From an uncultured Lachnospiraceae bacterium (GTDB taxonomy: Bacteria; Bacillota; Clostridia; Lachnospirales; Lachnospiraceae), in NCBI GenBank assembly GCA_910587955.1, contig CAJUNN010000027.1, positions 1-36,393 on the forward strand: DNA of 36,393 bases. Direction: 5' to 3'. Position numbers and translations under genes: made by a program. Below, in pieces: positions 25,477 to 34,157 of this stretch; positions within the stretch are counted from its first letter, which is position 1, and every line of letters starts with the position of its first letter. The notes below the pieces were generated by a model. It had not been told where the DNA came from, did not search any database, and saw only the letters and a program-made list of their open reading frames with translations.

Positions 25477-26374
25477 GTTTCATTTGCTCCTGTGTTCTAT
25501 GGTTCTCCACGTCTGATCCGGGCTCCCATTTTAAGAAGTCCGCGATCTGTGAAAAGTTATCTTTTGCGTACTCGTAGCCGTGCTGATAAAAGGCGGTCAG
25601 CACATCCACCCGGTCTTCCGTATTTTTGATCACCGGAATCTGGGGTCTTAGGATTCGCACATGTCCCCGGTCTTCCAGATCCTCCAAAAGCTCCATGGTC
25701 CGGTTGTAGTAATAGGCCCGGTTTTTTACGGCCCGGATAAGGTTCGGGTATTTGGGGTATAAAAGTTTGGCCATCCGCAGGGAACGGCGGGCGGGTGTTT
25801 TGCGGTATCCCTCCTGCCGGGTGAGGATGACAATGTTCTTTTTGATTCCGTCGCGGAGGGCTTTCCGGATGGGCACCGAGTCTCCCAGCCCTCCGTCCAG
25901 CATGGGAATCCCGTCTACCTCCACCATAGGGGAAACCATGGGGAGGCTGGAGGAAGCCCGGCAGGCAGCCATTAAGCGCTGCCGGTCCGCAGTTTCTCTT
26001 AAATATACGGCTTTTCCGGTCAGGCAGTCGGTGGCTGTCAGGAAACAAGTCTGCCCGGAGGAAAAATAGGTGTCGTAGTCAAAGGGAATGATCTTGTTGG
26101 GAAATAAATCAAAGATCAGATCCATGTTAAAAAGACTGTGATATTTAACCAGATATTTCAGTCCCACATAGCTTCCCGCTTCCAAAAAATCTATGGTACA
26201 GGTTTTCATCCTGCCCGGCTGGCGGGATACGTAATTTACTGCGTTGCACGCCCCTGCCGATACGCCGATTACATAGGGAAGGTAGAGTCCCTGTTCCATA
26301 AAATAATCCAGGACGCCGGCTGTAAATACGCCTCTGGTGCCGCCGCCCTCTAAGATTAAACCTGCTTTTTTCAT
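25469..26374 (-). CDS. Patatin-like phospholipase
   Basis: This is a 301-residue patatin-family lipid acyl hydrolase. The oxyanion loop is EGGGTRG (9-15), the nucleophile is Ser39 in GVSAG, and the catalytic Asp is in LDGGLGDSVP near residue 160. It resembles the YjjU-type bacterial patatins, with a basic C-terminal half. There is no signal peptide, so it should act inside the cell, probably on membrane lipids. GGAGG lies 11 bases before the ATG. A promoter may lie just upstream (26413-26441). Confidence 0.93.
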   Translation of the reverse strand: MKKAGLILEGGGTRGVFTAGVLDYFMEQGLYLPYVIGVSAGACNAVNYVSRQPGRMKTCTIDFLEAGSYVGLKYLVKYHSLFNMDLIFDLFPNKIIPFDYDTYFSSGQTCFLTATDCLTGKAVYLRETADRQRLMAACRASSSLPMVSPMVEVDGIPMLDGGLGDSVPIRKALRDGIKKNIVILTRQEGYRKTPARRSLRMAKLLYPKYPNLIRAVKNRAYYYNRTMELLEDLEDRGHVRILRPQIPVIKNTEDRVDVLTAFYQHGYEYAKDNFSQIADFLKWEPGSDVENHRTQEQMKHG

Positions 26375-26412
26375 AGGAAATGCGCCTCCGAATGACTGTT
26401 GTATACGTATAT

Positions 26413-26441
26413 AATTTACACCATTACCATCTGAATAGCAA
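26413..26441 (-). promoter_or_regulatory. Possible sigma-A promoter before the patatin gene
   Basis: On the minus strand TTGCTA and TAAATT are separated by 17 bases, each matching four of six consensus positions. The site sits in the 70-base gap after the BofC-like gene, so the patatin-to-coaD genes may be transcribed on their own as well as from upstream. Confidence 0.4.
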
Positions 26442-26444
26442 GTT

Positions 26445-26888
26445 TTAACTGGAGTAATTCTCTAAAAAATCGTATAACTCCCGCTCTCCCGGAACGCCCT
26501 TTCCGGCCTGGAGCTCTTCCTGAATCTCCTTCGGCAGGTCGGATACGGGGATGGTGGTGTACTCATAGACGCTCTGCCGGTCCGACTGGTAAATGATTAC
26601 ATAGCCGAATTCTTCCGCCAGATAATAAGCGTATTCCCCGGAAGCAGCTTTCACGGATTCCGGATCCGTAAGGGTTTCCCGGCGCTCCGGCATCTCCTCT
26701 TCCTCTTCCGGCTCCTCTGCCAGGGGGATTTCCGGCGTGAAGATTTTGTGATCCCGTGCCTCCAGATTGCGCCAGAAAAGTTCGCTCTCTTTCTGGGCGT
26801 GTTTTGCCGAAAAGAGATAGCTGGAATAATAGGCCAGTCCGCCCAGGATAACAACGGCAAGACAGCCTGCAATGACTTTTTTTGCCAT
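26445..26888 (-). CDS. Single-pass membrane protein with BofC-like C-terminal domain
   Basis: This 147-residue protein has an N-terminal membrane segment (about 4-26), then an acidic linker (EEPEEEEEMPE) and a C-terminal domain of about 55 residues. That domain (YYLAEEFGYVIIYQ, VYEYTTIPVSDLP, LYDFLENYSS) resembles the BofC C-terminal domain. BofC of Bacillus lies in the space between forespore and mother cell and restrains SpoIVB signalling. Similar small proteins are common in Lachnospiraceae. The role here is inferred. AAAGGAGG lies close to the ATG. It is 55 bases after the flippase gene. Confidence 0.8.
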   Translation of the reverse strand: MAKKVIAGCLAVVILGGLAYYSSYLFSAKHAQKESELFWRNLEARDHKIFTPEIPLAEEPEEEEEMPERRETLTDPESVKAASGEYAYYLAEEFGYVIIYQSDRQSVYEYTTIPVSDLPKEIQEELQAGKGVPGERELYDFLENYSS

Positions 26889-26943
26889 AAAAAATCCTCC
26901 TTTCTGCCTAGTATGGACAAAAAAGGAAGATTTTATCAGATTT

Positions 26944-28608
26944 CTATAAAAGACGGAGCTTTTTTAAAATCCGGACCAGCAGGCGGCCCTTGGGAAATGT
27001 CCGCAGTTCCTCCTCCGTAATGCCCCGGAGAATCAGGATAAACAGGCCGTAAATCAGAACCGCCAGCACAATACAGAGGACGGCAGCCCACCGGAAGCCC
27101 AAAGGCTTCTCCAAATAGGGGTACAAAAGCCAGCAGGAAAGTCCCATAATCACGGAGGATACTATGGGGATTACAAAAGTTCTCACAAGCTCTTGCCGGT
27201 AGCGGAGATATTTGCGCAGGGCAAAACCGTTGAGAATACACATACAGATGGCAAAAAAGGCATCCGCAATTACCACGCCGTAAATATGAAGTTTAAATAC
27301 CTGCACCAGCACAAAAAGCAGTCCCAGATGAGCGGCCAGGGAAATGACGGCATTCCGGACAGGGATGTGCATTTTGTCGATTCCCTGGAGAATTCCGTTG
27401 GTCAGGGTGGAGAGGCCGTAAAAAACCACCGAGGAGGAGCCGATGATAAACAGCTGGGCAGCCACGGGATCCGTGTTCCAGGACAAAAGCTTTAAAATGG
27501 GCTCGGCCAGGGCCGTCATGCCGGCGGCGCTGGGAATGCAGACCAGCATGGTCATACGGACGGCGCCGTCTGTTTTCCGGCACATCTCCCCCCGCTTTCC
27601 CTCCATCCTTGCCCGGGTCAGGGCAGGAATGGTAGAAGCCGACAGGGCTGAGGCAATGGCAATGGGAACGTTGCTTAAGAGCTTGTATTTGCCCATATAG
27701 ATTCCCCAGTAAATTTCCACGGTACTTTTTTCCACCTTCTGCAGAATCAGCATCAGATGTTTAAAGAGGGCCTGATCCAGGATACTGCTGATGTTGTAGA
27801 CTGCCGTACCCAGGATCACCGGTACGATGGTAAGGATCAGAAGTTTGAGAATGGAGCCGTAGCTGTCCCGGCGGCCCGTGCGATCCCGGCGGATGTTCCG
27901 CTGCAGTACCCGGTTGTACATGAGCATAATGGTGATCAGGAACAAAAGACCGGCCAGGGCACCCATACTGGTCCCCAGGGTGCTGCCCGCAGCTCCGTAG
28001 ATGGGACCGCTGCGTCCCGATGAAATACCGGCTTTCTGATCCAAGGATACGCCGTACCGGAACAGGAAACTGGCTGCTCCGATGCTCACGGCCGCATTGA
28101 AAATCTGTTCAATGACCTGGGAGACGGCTGTGGGCATCATGGTTCCCATGCCCTGGAAATAGCCCCGCAGGACTCCCATGACAGCCAGCAGGAAAACGGC
28201 CAGGGAGAGAACCTTTAAGCAAAGTTCGCTCTCCGGTGTGTGCAGAAGGGTTCCGGTAAAAAAGGCTGCTCCGAAATAGGTGACGGCGGAACCCAGGATT
28301 CCTACGGTCAGGGCCAGAAAAAGGGCCCCCTTAAAGATGCGCCAGGCATTCCGGTGCTGTCCCAGAGCCGCTTTGGCAGAAACCAGCTTGGAAACGGCCA
28401 GGGGAAGGCTGTAGGAGGAAATCAGAAGCATAACATTGTATACTTCGTAAGCAGCCGAATAGTAGTCGTTTCCGTGATCGGTGATAATATTCGTCACCGG
28501 CAGGCGGTATAAAAGCCCGATAATACGGCTGACGATGGAAGCCATAGCCAAAATACTGCCCTGCATAATGTAATTGGAACGATTTTGTTTTTTCTTCTGG
28601 CTGCCCAT
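26944..28608 (-). CDS. SpoVB/YtgP-like oligosaccharide (lipid II-type) flippase
   Basis: This 554-residue integral membrane protein of the MOP superfamily has about fourteen hydrophobic segments. The N-terminal part (ILAMASIVSRIIGLLYRLP, YSAAYEVYNVMLLISS, LPLAVSKLVS) is typical of the SpoVB/YtgP branch, which moves lipid-linked cell-wall or spore-cortex precursors across the membrane. The tail is basic (KGRLLVRILKKLRLL). It lies 44 bases after the DUF3048 gene and 55 before the BofC-like gene, among other sporulation-type genes. Whether it serves vegetative wall or spore cortex cannot be told. Confidence 0.92.
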   Translation of the reverse strand: MGSQKKKQNRSNYIMQGSILAMASIVSRIIGLLYRLPVTNIITDHGNDYYSAAYEVYNVMLLISSYSLPLAVSKLVSAKAALGQHRNAWRIFKGALFLALTVGILGSAVTYFGAAFFTGTLLHTPESELCLKVLSLAVFLLAVMGVLRGYFQGMGTMMPTAVSQVIEQIFNAAVSIGAASFLFRYGVSLDQKAGISSGRSGPIYGAAGSTLGTSMGALAGLLFLITIMLMYNRVLQRNIRRDRTGRRDSYGSILKLLILTIVPVILGTAVYNISSILDQALFKHLMLILQKVEKSTVEIYWGIYMGKYKLLSNVPIAIASALSASTIPALTRARMEGKRGEMCRKTDGAVRMTMLVCIPSAAGMTALAEPILKLLSWNTDPVAAQLFIIGSSSVVFYGLSTLTNGILQGIDKMHIPVRNAVISLAAHLGLLFVLVQVFKLHIYGVVIADAFFAICMCILNGFALRKYLRYRQELVRTFVIPIVSSVIMGLSCWLLYPYLEKPLGFRWAAVLCIVLAVLIYGLFILILRGITEEELRTFPKGRLLVRILKKLRLL

Positions 28609-28652
28609 TCTCTTTTTCGTATCCCTGCCTTGTGTTATGTATTCCGGTTGGA

Positions 28653-29816
28653 CTATTCAATCACCACGTCATCCCGGTAATCGGTCCAGACAATGCAGAC
28701 GAAAGTTTTTCCGTTGTTGAGGACAATCTCCCGGTCTTCCTTGTCGTAATATTTGGCGGGAGTTCCAAGTTCTCCCGGATTTTTCCAGTATCCTTCAATC
28801 ATCTTCCCGTTGGTAAAGACGATGCAGTCGTTGTGTTCGGCCTGGGTGCCGAAATGCAGATAGTCTTTGCCGTCCAGCACGTCGCCGTCGCAGTACTGGA
28901 AGATCACATTGGTCACAGCTACCTGCTGTCCGTTCAGCTCATCCATATGGGGATTCCCGTAGGTAGAACGGTAATACTTCCGGTCTGCAGCGCTGTACTC
29001 GAAGGTGGCCTTTACACCGCCGAAGCCGTTTTTTCCTCCGGTTCCGCCTGGCTGAAGGAAGGTTGCATCGGGGAAACCTGCGTATTCTTCTATTTCCCCG
29101 GCGGGTGCAAACCGGAACTTGCCGGGATAATCCTCAGGCATATTCATATCATATCCTTTTTTCTCAATATCTTTTACAATTCCGCCGGGAAATGCGTACA
29201 GGGTATGTTCGGTTGCCTTTCCAGGCCGGGAAATACGGTCGTACATAGCGGTTGCCGGGTGTTCGATCCCCTTGGTTCCGCCGGAAAGCACGTCGAAATT
29301 GCCGCTGTTCAGATCGTCCAGGGCATAGATGGCCTGCCCGTAATGGGCGTAGACCGCGTCAAACTCCTGGGCAAAGTGGAGGTAATACCGGCGGCAGCTG
29401 CGGACGGAGCCGATCCGGGACAGATCCTGCCAGTCCTCGAAGATCCCCATCCACCGGGTAATGCGTCCCTCTACGGGACATTCGTAGATAACGCTGGCAT
29501 TGGTAACACCGGACATGGGAAGGGCAACGGAAGTGTTGTTCAGCATCATAGCCAGAGGCCTCTTGGTTCCAAGATCTGCCGCAATCCACTCTCCCGTAAA
29601 ATAGCTGCGGATTTTTCCGTCTACAATCTCCCGCTTCATGGGTTCTTCCTCTTCTGCCTGCGGGATTTCCGGCTCCGGATCTCCTTCCAGAATTTCATCC
29701 TCCGTATTAAATTCCCGCTCTGCCAGGCCGTCCGCCGGAATGGTTTCCGGTTCCTTACAGCCGGAAAAAAGGACGGCTCCAAGAGCCAGAAGCAGAAGAA
29801 ATTTTTTTCCTTTCAT
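28653..29816 (-). CDS. DUF3048 lipoprotein (YerB-like)
   Basis: This 387-residue secreted lipoprotein has the signal peptide MKGKKFLLLLALGAVLFSGC with Cys20 as lipidation site (lipobox LFSGC). An acidic linker (about 30-60) is followed by the two-part DUF3048 region, with motifs such as RPLAMMLNN, RIGSVRSCRRYYL, AVYAHYGQA and YCDGDVLDG. The function of the family is unknown, and Bacillus YerB is a member. AGGAG lies 8 bases before the ATG. It starts 11 bases after ybeY and may be cotranscribed with it. Confidence 0.93.
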   Translation of the reverse strand: MKGKKFLLLLALGAVLFSGCKEPETIPADGLAEREFNTEDEILEGDPEPEIPQAEEEEPMKREIVDGKIRSYFTGEWIAADLGTKRPLAMMLNNTSVALPMSGVTNASVIYECPVEGRITRWMGIFEDWQDLSRIGSVRSCRRYYLHFAQEFDAVYAHYGQAIYALDDLNSGNFDVLSGGTKGIEHPATAMYDRISRPGKATEHTLYAFPGGIVKDIEKKGYDMNMPEDYPGKFRFAPAGEIEEYAGFPDATFLQPGGTGGKNGFGGVKATFEYSAADRKYYRSTYGNPHMDELNGQQVAVTNVIFQYCDGDVLDGKDYLHFGTQAEHNDCIVFTNGKMIEGYWKNPGELGTPAKYYDKEDREIVLNNGKTFVCIVWTDYRDDVVIE

Positions 29817-29827
29817 GGGAAGGTCTC

Positions 29828-30328
29828 CTAACGTGTGATATTTAAAGAGCTTAATACGGCTGCCTGCTTCTGCTCCATGACTGCGGCTTCCCGGGAAGTC
29901 TCATGATTATAGCCGAAGAGATGCAGCATGCTGTGGGCTATCAGAAAAGCAAACTCCCGCTTTTCACTGTGGCCGTATTTCCGGGCCTGCTCCCTTACTT
30001 TTTCCAGGGAGAGAACGATGTCCCCCAAAACAAGTTCCCCGGTTTCCGGGTTGAAGCATCCGCAGACGCCGCTCTCCGCTGCCGAGAAATCGGAGGGCTC
30101 CCGGTATTCCAGCATGGGAAAAGACAGCACGTCGGTGGGCCGGTCGATCCGGCGGTGCTCCCGGTTTATCCGGCGGATAGCGCTGTTGTCCGTGAGCAGA
30201 AGGCTGACCTCCACCTCATAGGGACAGCCTTCATAGTCCAGTGCGGCTTCCATCACCCGTGCGGCCAGATCCTCCGGGTCTATATCCTGCAATGTAATTC
30301 TGCTCTCATTTTCTACGGTAAGTGTCAT
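29828..30328 (-). CDS. ybeY: Endoribonuclease YbeY (16S rRNA maturation)
   Basis: This is a zinc-dependent RNase for 16S rRNA 3'-end maturation and ribosome quality control. The 166-residue protein has the metal site HSMLHLFGYNH (His132, His136, His142), plus RPTDVLSFP and LGDIVLS. I took the ATG at 30328, which has AAAGGA before it and gives the family length. It overlaps phoH by 23 bases, matching the conserved phoH-ybeY pair of Firmicutes. Confidence 0.96.
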   Translation of the reverse strand: MTLTVENESRITLQDIDPEDLAARVMEAALDYEGCPYEVEVSLLLTDNSAIRRINREHRRIDRPTDVLSFPMLEYREPSDFSAAESGVCGCFNPETGELVLGDIVLSLEKVREQARKYGHSEKREFAFLIAHSMLHLFGYNHETSREAAVMEQKQAAVLSSLNITR

Positions 30329-31313
30329 GAAAATCCTTTCTCGCGCTCCGGCGCTCCTGTGTCTTCTCATAGCTGTCGTATGCCTGCACGATTTTCTGCA
30401 CCAGGGGATGGCGCACCACATCCTTGTCCGTCAGAGCGCAGAATCCGATGTCTTCTACTTTGGCCAGCACCCGCAGGGCTACTTCCAGGCCGGATTTGGT
30501 TCCGGAAGGCAGATCTTTTTGGCTGGCATCTCCGGTGACAATGACCTTGGAACCGAAACCGATCCGGGTCAGGAACATTTTCATCTGGGCCGGAGTGGTA
30601 TTTTGCGCTTCATCTAAAATAATAAAGGCGTTATCCAGGGTGCGTCCTCTCATATAAGCCAAGGGTGCAACTTCAATAAGACCCTTCTCCATATTTTTTA
30701 AGAAGGTGTCGGCTCCCATGATCTCGTAGAGTGCGTCGTAGAGAGGACGCAGATAGGGATCTACCTTGCTTTGGAGGTCCCCGGGCAGAAAGCCCAGCTT
30801 CTCTCCCGCTTCGATGGCCGGACGGGTTAAGATAATCCGGGCTACCTCATTGTTTTTAAAGGCGGTAATTGCCATGGCCATGGCCAGATATGTTTTCCCT
30901 GTTCCGGCAGGTCCTGTGCCGAAGACAATCATTTTTTCCCGGATCTGATCTACGTACTGCTTCTGTCCCAGGGTTTTGGGCTTGATGGGCCGTCCGTTCA
31001 TTGTGTGGCAGATCAAATCTTTATCAATCTCTGACAGGGCTTTCTCCCGGCCTTCCATGGAAAGGGCCAGGGCGTAATCTACATTCTGCTCCTCGATGGT
31101 ATTGCCTCTTCTGGACAGTTCCAGTAGCTGTTCAAAGACGCGGACGGCCTGGCCGGTGCGGGAAGCAGGCCCTAGAATCTTCACGGATCCGTCCCTGGAA
31201 ATGACGGAAACTTTTAAGGTCTTTTCTATTTTTTTTACATAGGTGTCAAACTGGCCGAACACGTTGCGTTCATGCTCCGCCGGGACATCTATGAGGGTTT
31301 CTACAATGTTCAA
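30306..31313 (-). CDS. phoH: PhoH-family ATPase
   Basis: This is a cytoplasmic P-loop ATPase of 335 residues. An N-terminal RNA-binding-like region (about 1-70) precedes the PhoH domain with Walker A GTGPAGTGKT (132-141), NNEVARIILTRPAIEAGEKLG (split by the usual loop), and Walker B FIILDEAQN. The family is linked to RNA metabolism through its fixed pairing with ybeY. Translation appears to start at a TTG (31313) preceded by GGAG. yqfD ends 12 bases earlier. Confidence 0.95.
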   Translation of the reverse strand: MNIVETLIDVPAEHERNVFGQFDTYVKKIEKTLKVSVISRDGSVKILGPASRTGQAVRVFEQLLELSRRGNTIEEQNVDYALALSMEGREKALSEIDKDLICHTMNGRPIKPKTLGQKQYVDQIREKMIVFGTGPAGTGKTYLAMAMAITAFKNNEVARIILTRPAIEAGEKLGFLPGDLQSKVDPYLRPLYDALYEIMGADTFLKNMEKGLIEVAPLAYMRGRTLDNAFIILDEAQNTTPAQMKMFLTRIGFGSKVIVTGDASQKDLPSGTKSGLEVALRVLAKVEDIGFCALTDKDVVRHPLVQKIVQAYDSYEKTQERRSARKDFHDTYRRK

Positions 31314-31325
31314 ACTACCTACTCC

Positions 31326-32561
31326 TTATTCGGCTTCTTCTTCCGGCAGGGCGGGTTCCTCGAAAACTTCTGTGGGTGCAAAGCTTCCGATCTCCTCCAC
31401 GGCTGTGATGGTTCCGTAAGCGGTACAGGTATTCCTGCCGACTTCTATTTTAACATTATTTTCGGTAATTTGAACCCCCTTTTGTATTAAATTTTCTAAA
31501 AATTCATTTAAATTTGCCTCCGCAATGGCCCGGGCCTCTTCCTTGCTGTAAGATTCCGTATAAGTTTCGCACTCCTCATACCGGCGAAGGCCGAAGACCA
31601 GGGGCAGATAAAAGTTTTCCGTGATTTTTACCGGGTATTCCGTGTGCAGGACACGGAAATCCTCGTATCCGGGCTTTAAGTCCAAAGATAGGGTTTTGTT
31701 TCCGAGTTTGGCATAGACCCCGAAGCGCTTTTTACCCGTGGGCTCTCTGGTCTCGTGGGACAGGACAAACTCGTCGTAGTAAATGTAGGAAGTCCGGGCA
31801 TAGATATCCGCGTCGGCAGCCGTGTACTGGTATCCGGTTACTTCCCCTGCATCGTTCTGGATTTCAATGCGTCCGGATACCAAGGGCGTTCCGCGCTCTA
31901 CCTCGTCCCCTGCCTGGACCTGGGCGACGCCGCTTCGCACCAGAACGCTGGTGATAAGGCCTTCCCGGCCGGCGATAATATCCCGCGGTCCCTCTTCGTC
32001 CCCTTGGGGTTCCTGAGGGATATCGTCTGTATTTTCCCGCACATGAATCAGGAGGCGGGTGCCGCGGATTTCGGCGGATACCCAGATAATGTCCGGAAAC
32101 TCGATCCGGATCATAGACTGAATCTGCTTGCAGTCCACCTGGCTTTTGCGCATTCCGTGTACGATATGCTCCGACTCCAGGTAATCTAAAATTACGTCCG
32201 TAGTCCGGGAGTAATTACCTTCAATGTGAATATTCCAGATATACAAAGACATGATGTACAAAAAAGCGATGCAGAGCAGGATTCCCACCGGAAACATTTT
32301 CCGGTTCCGGTAGCGGTGCAAAAAAAACGGAAGTCCGTGCCGCTCTAAAATGTGAAGACGGGCTCTGGACTTCTTCCGAAAGGGTTTCAGTCTCCGGAAA
32401 TCACGGATGCTCACATTCATGTCATAGTTCAGGCCGTGGATCTGCAGATCCCAGATCTCGATTCCATGGGCCTTGCAGAGGTTTAAAAAGCGCTCCGGGG
32501 AGTATCCGGTCAGACGCACCCGCACATATCCTTGCAGATAACGGAAGAATGAAATCAGCAA
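31326..32561 (-). CDS. yqfD: Sporulation protein YqfD
   Basis: This 411-residue membrane protein belongs to the YqfD family, which is required for efficient sporulation in Bacillus (sigma-E regulon). One hydrophobic segment lies at about 90-112 (FPVGILLCIAFLYIMSLYIW), flanked by a basic N-terminal cytoplasmic part. A large outer domain follows, with IVHGMRKSQVDCKQI, WVSAEIRGTRLLIHVREN and YTESYSKEEARAIAEANLNEF. An acidic tail (EEPALPEEEAE) ends the protein. It starts at TTG, overlaps the yqfC stop by seven bases, and is preceded by GGAGGTG. Confidence 0.95.
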   Translation of the reverse strand: MLISFFRYLQGYVRVRLTGYSPERFLNLCKAHGIEIWDLQIHGLNYDMNVSIRDFRRLKPFRKKSRARLHILERHGLPFFLHRYRNRKMFPVGILLCIAFLYIMSLYIWNIHIEGNYSRTTDVILDYLESEHIVHGMRKSQVDCKQIQSMIRIEFPDIIWVSAEIRGTRLLIHVRENTDDIPQEPQGDEEGPRDIIAGREGLITSVLVRSGVAQVQAGDEVERGTPLVSGRIEIQNDAGEVTGYQYTAADADIYARTSYIYYDEFVLSHETREPTGKKRFGVYAKLGNKTLSLDLKPGYEDFRVLHTEYPVKITENFYLPLVFGLRRYEECETYTESYSKEEARAIAEANLNEFLENLIQKGVQITENNVKIEVGRNTCTAYGTITAVEEIGSFAPTEVFEEPALPEEEAE

Positions 32562-32815
32562 TACTTCACCTCCTGGATTTCTCCGGTGATTTTCATTTCA
32601 TCGTTGGTGTAGTAGTCGATATACAAATGGGTGCCGCGGATTTCCAGCTTGCAGGTTTTTGTCTGAATCCGTATGAGCTCTTCCGTATATTCAATGAGGC
32701 TCATGTAGTTTTCCACATAAGCCTCATGTTTTCCGGTGATGGTCATAATCACGGCTCCCAGCATCAAATCCTTGGGCAGGTTTAATGCGTCTGTCATCTG
32801 TTCCTTCCAGCTCAT
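32555..32815 (-). CDS. yqfC: YqfC (YabP/YqfC-family sporulation protein)
   Basis: This 86-residue protein of the YabP/YqfC family has the typical core LPKDLMLGAVIMTITGKHEAYVENY split over two strands, then GTHLYIDYYTNDEMKITGEI. In Bacillus yqfC is under sigma-E and is always followed by yqfD, as here. A good sigma-E-like promoter lies 24-60 bases upstream. It is the first gene of the long run that reaches down to 21.7 kb. Confidence 0.95.
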   Translation of the reverse strand: MSWKEQMTDALNLPKDLMLGAVIMTITGKHEAYVENYMSLIEYTEELIRIQTKTCKLEIRGTHLYIDYYTNDEMKITGEIQEVKYC

Positions 32816-32845
32816 TGACCCTGAAATCCTCGTTTATTTACTTTT

Positions 32846-32874
32846 ACTATATGCGGCTGTCTTCCGTCCTATGC
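32846..32874 (-). promoter_or_regulatory. Sigma-E-like promoter of yqfC
   Basis: On the minus strand GCATAGG, 14 bases, then CATATAGT match the sigma-E pattern (kmATAww, about 14, CATACAAT) at most positions. The start site would lie about 24 bases before the yqfC ATG, leaving room for a GAGG ribosome site. The known sigma-E control of yqfC in Bacillus supports the call. Confidence 0.55.
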
Positions 32875-32923
32875 CTTCTCCTCCGGCATAGACATTCCCG
32901 GCCGAAAGCACAGCGGCGAAAGC

Positions 32924-34141
32924 TTAAGATTTCCGGCAGTCCAGCACGATTTTAATCATGTCGGAGGGATTGGAAATGGCCAGGCGCATGGCATCCTTGT
33001 ACCGGGACAGGGGGAAGCGGTGGGTGATAAAGCCCTCTGTCTTATAGATGCCGTCCCGCATCCATTCCTGCACCAGGTCAAAGGTGTAGAGCTTCCTTCC
33101 CTGCCACTCTTCCATACCGTGGGCATCCACCCCTATCAGTTTCAGTTCATGCCACCAGACCGGAGTTTCATCAAAGGTGATGGAGGTCATGTGGTGTCCT
33201 ACTTTCATGAGGGTTCCCCTGGGGCGCAGCAGGCGGCAGCAGAGAGTATTGGCCTTCCCTCCTCCGGCGCAGTCGTAGATCCGGTCAAATCCGCCGAAGA
33301 TCATTTTATTTCCGTTCATGCCCGTGTAGACCCGGCTTCCGCCTGTGGCTTCGGACGCTGCTATATAGGGGTCTCCCTTCAAAATGTGATCGGCGCCCAG
33401 ACGCTTCGCCATCTGCTGGCGCGCTTTCTTACGGGTGGTCACCCAGATCCGGCAGTCCGGCTGTACGATCTTCAAGGCCTGTACGATGCCAAGGCCGATC
33501 ATGCCGCAGCCGTAGACCAGGATGTTCTCCCCTTTCCGGGGCGGATCCAGCAAAACGGCGTGGACGGACACGCAGGACGGCTCCAGAAGCACGGCCTGAT
33601 CCTCCGACAGTTCGTCAAAAATTTTGGTGAGCTGCTGCTCCGGGGCCAGGAAGGAATCACCGAATCCGGCCCCTGTGTCGGGAAGATTTAAGGGGCTTGG
33701 CTCTCCGTAGTTGAGGCAGAGGTTGTAGTTTCCTTCGGCACAATGACGACAGGGCGGATGGATGTCTTTGTTGCCGCAGCCGGACATGTATTCCCGGATG
33801 GTGACCCGGTCTCCGACCCGGAATTTTGTGACAGCCGGCCCGGCTTCCACAACCACACCCACATTTTCATGGCCCAGAAAGGTCCGGGCAGAGCCCGGAA
33901 TGGGCTCAAAGGCGGAGCTTGTTCCTGTGGTGGCTTTAAAGAAGCTTACATCCGTACCGCAGAGGCCGCAGGCCAGATTTTTCACCCGGAGCCAGTTGGG
34001 GCCCGGCAGGGGCGGATCCGGAAGCTTCCGATCGTATTTTACTGCATTCAGCCCGGTATACAAAAGCGGCGGGCAGCATTTGGCCGCAAGCTTTGTGGCC
34101 AGGATCCGGGGAATGTCCTTCTCAAAATAGATGGTTTTCAT
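32924..34141 (-). CDS. Zinc-dependent medium-chain alcohol dehydrogenase
   Basis: This 405-residue MDR-superfamily oxidoreductase has catalytic zinc ligands Cys61 (CGLCGTD), His91 and Glu92 (GHEN). The structural zinc lobe uses four cysteines (122, 131, 134, 142). The NAD(P) Rossmann motif is YGCGMIGLGIVQ. The structural-zinc loop is longer than in threonine or sorbitol dehydrogenases, and a Gly-rich insertion (TGGSRVYTGMNGNKM) sits in the cofactor domain. The substrate is not predictable. It follows the DUF2284 gene by 16 bases and is the last gene of the ddh run. No clear terminator is seen in the 108-base gap after it. Confidence 0.92.
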   Translation of the reverse strand: MKTIYFEKDIPRILATKLAAKCCPPLLYTGLNAVKYDRKLPDPPLPGPNWLRVKNLACGLCGTDVSFFKATTGTSSAFEPIPGSARTFLGHENVGVVVEAGPAVTKFRVGDRVTIREYMSGCGNKDIHPPCRHCAEGNYNLCLNYGEPSPLNLPDTGAGFGDSFLAPEQQLTKIFDELSEDQAVLLEPSCVSVHAVLLDPPRKGENILVYGCGMIGLGIVQALKIVQPDCRIWVTTRKKARQQMAKRLGADHILKGDPYIAASEATGGSRVYTGMNGNKMIFGGFDRIYDCAGGGKANTLCCRLLRPRGTLMKVGHHMTSITFDETPVWWHELKLIGVDAHGMEEWQGRKLYTFDLVQEWMRDGIYKTEGFITHRFPLSRYKDAMRLAISNPSDMIKIVLDCRKS

Positions 34142-34157
34142 AGATTGTTCCTTTCTT

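Noticed and set aside
26909..26937. Sigma-G-like promoter (CATACTA) before the BofC-like gene
   Set aside because: The -35 match is weak, and the start site would fall on the ribosome-binding site.
28632..29831. Plus-strand frame of 399 codons
   Set aside because: It is antisense to the DUF3048 lipoprotein, which has a signal peptide, lipobox and ribosome site.
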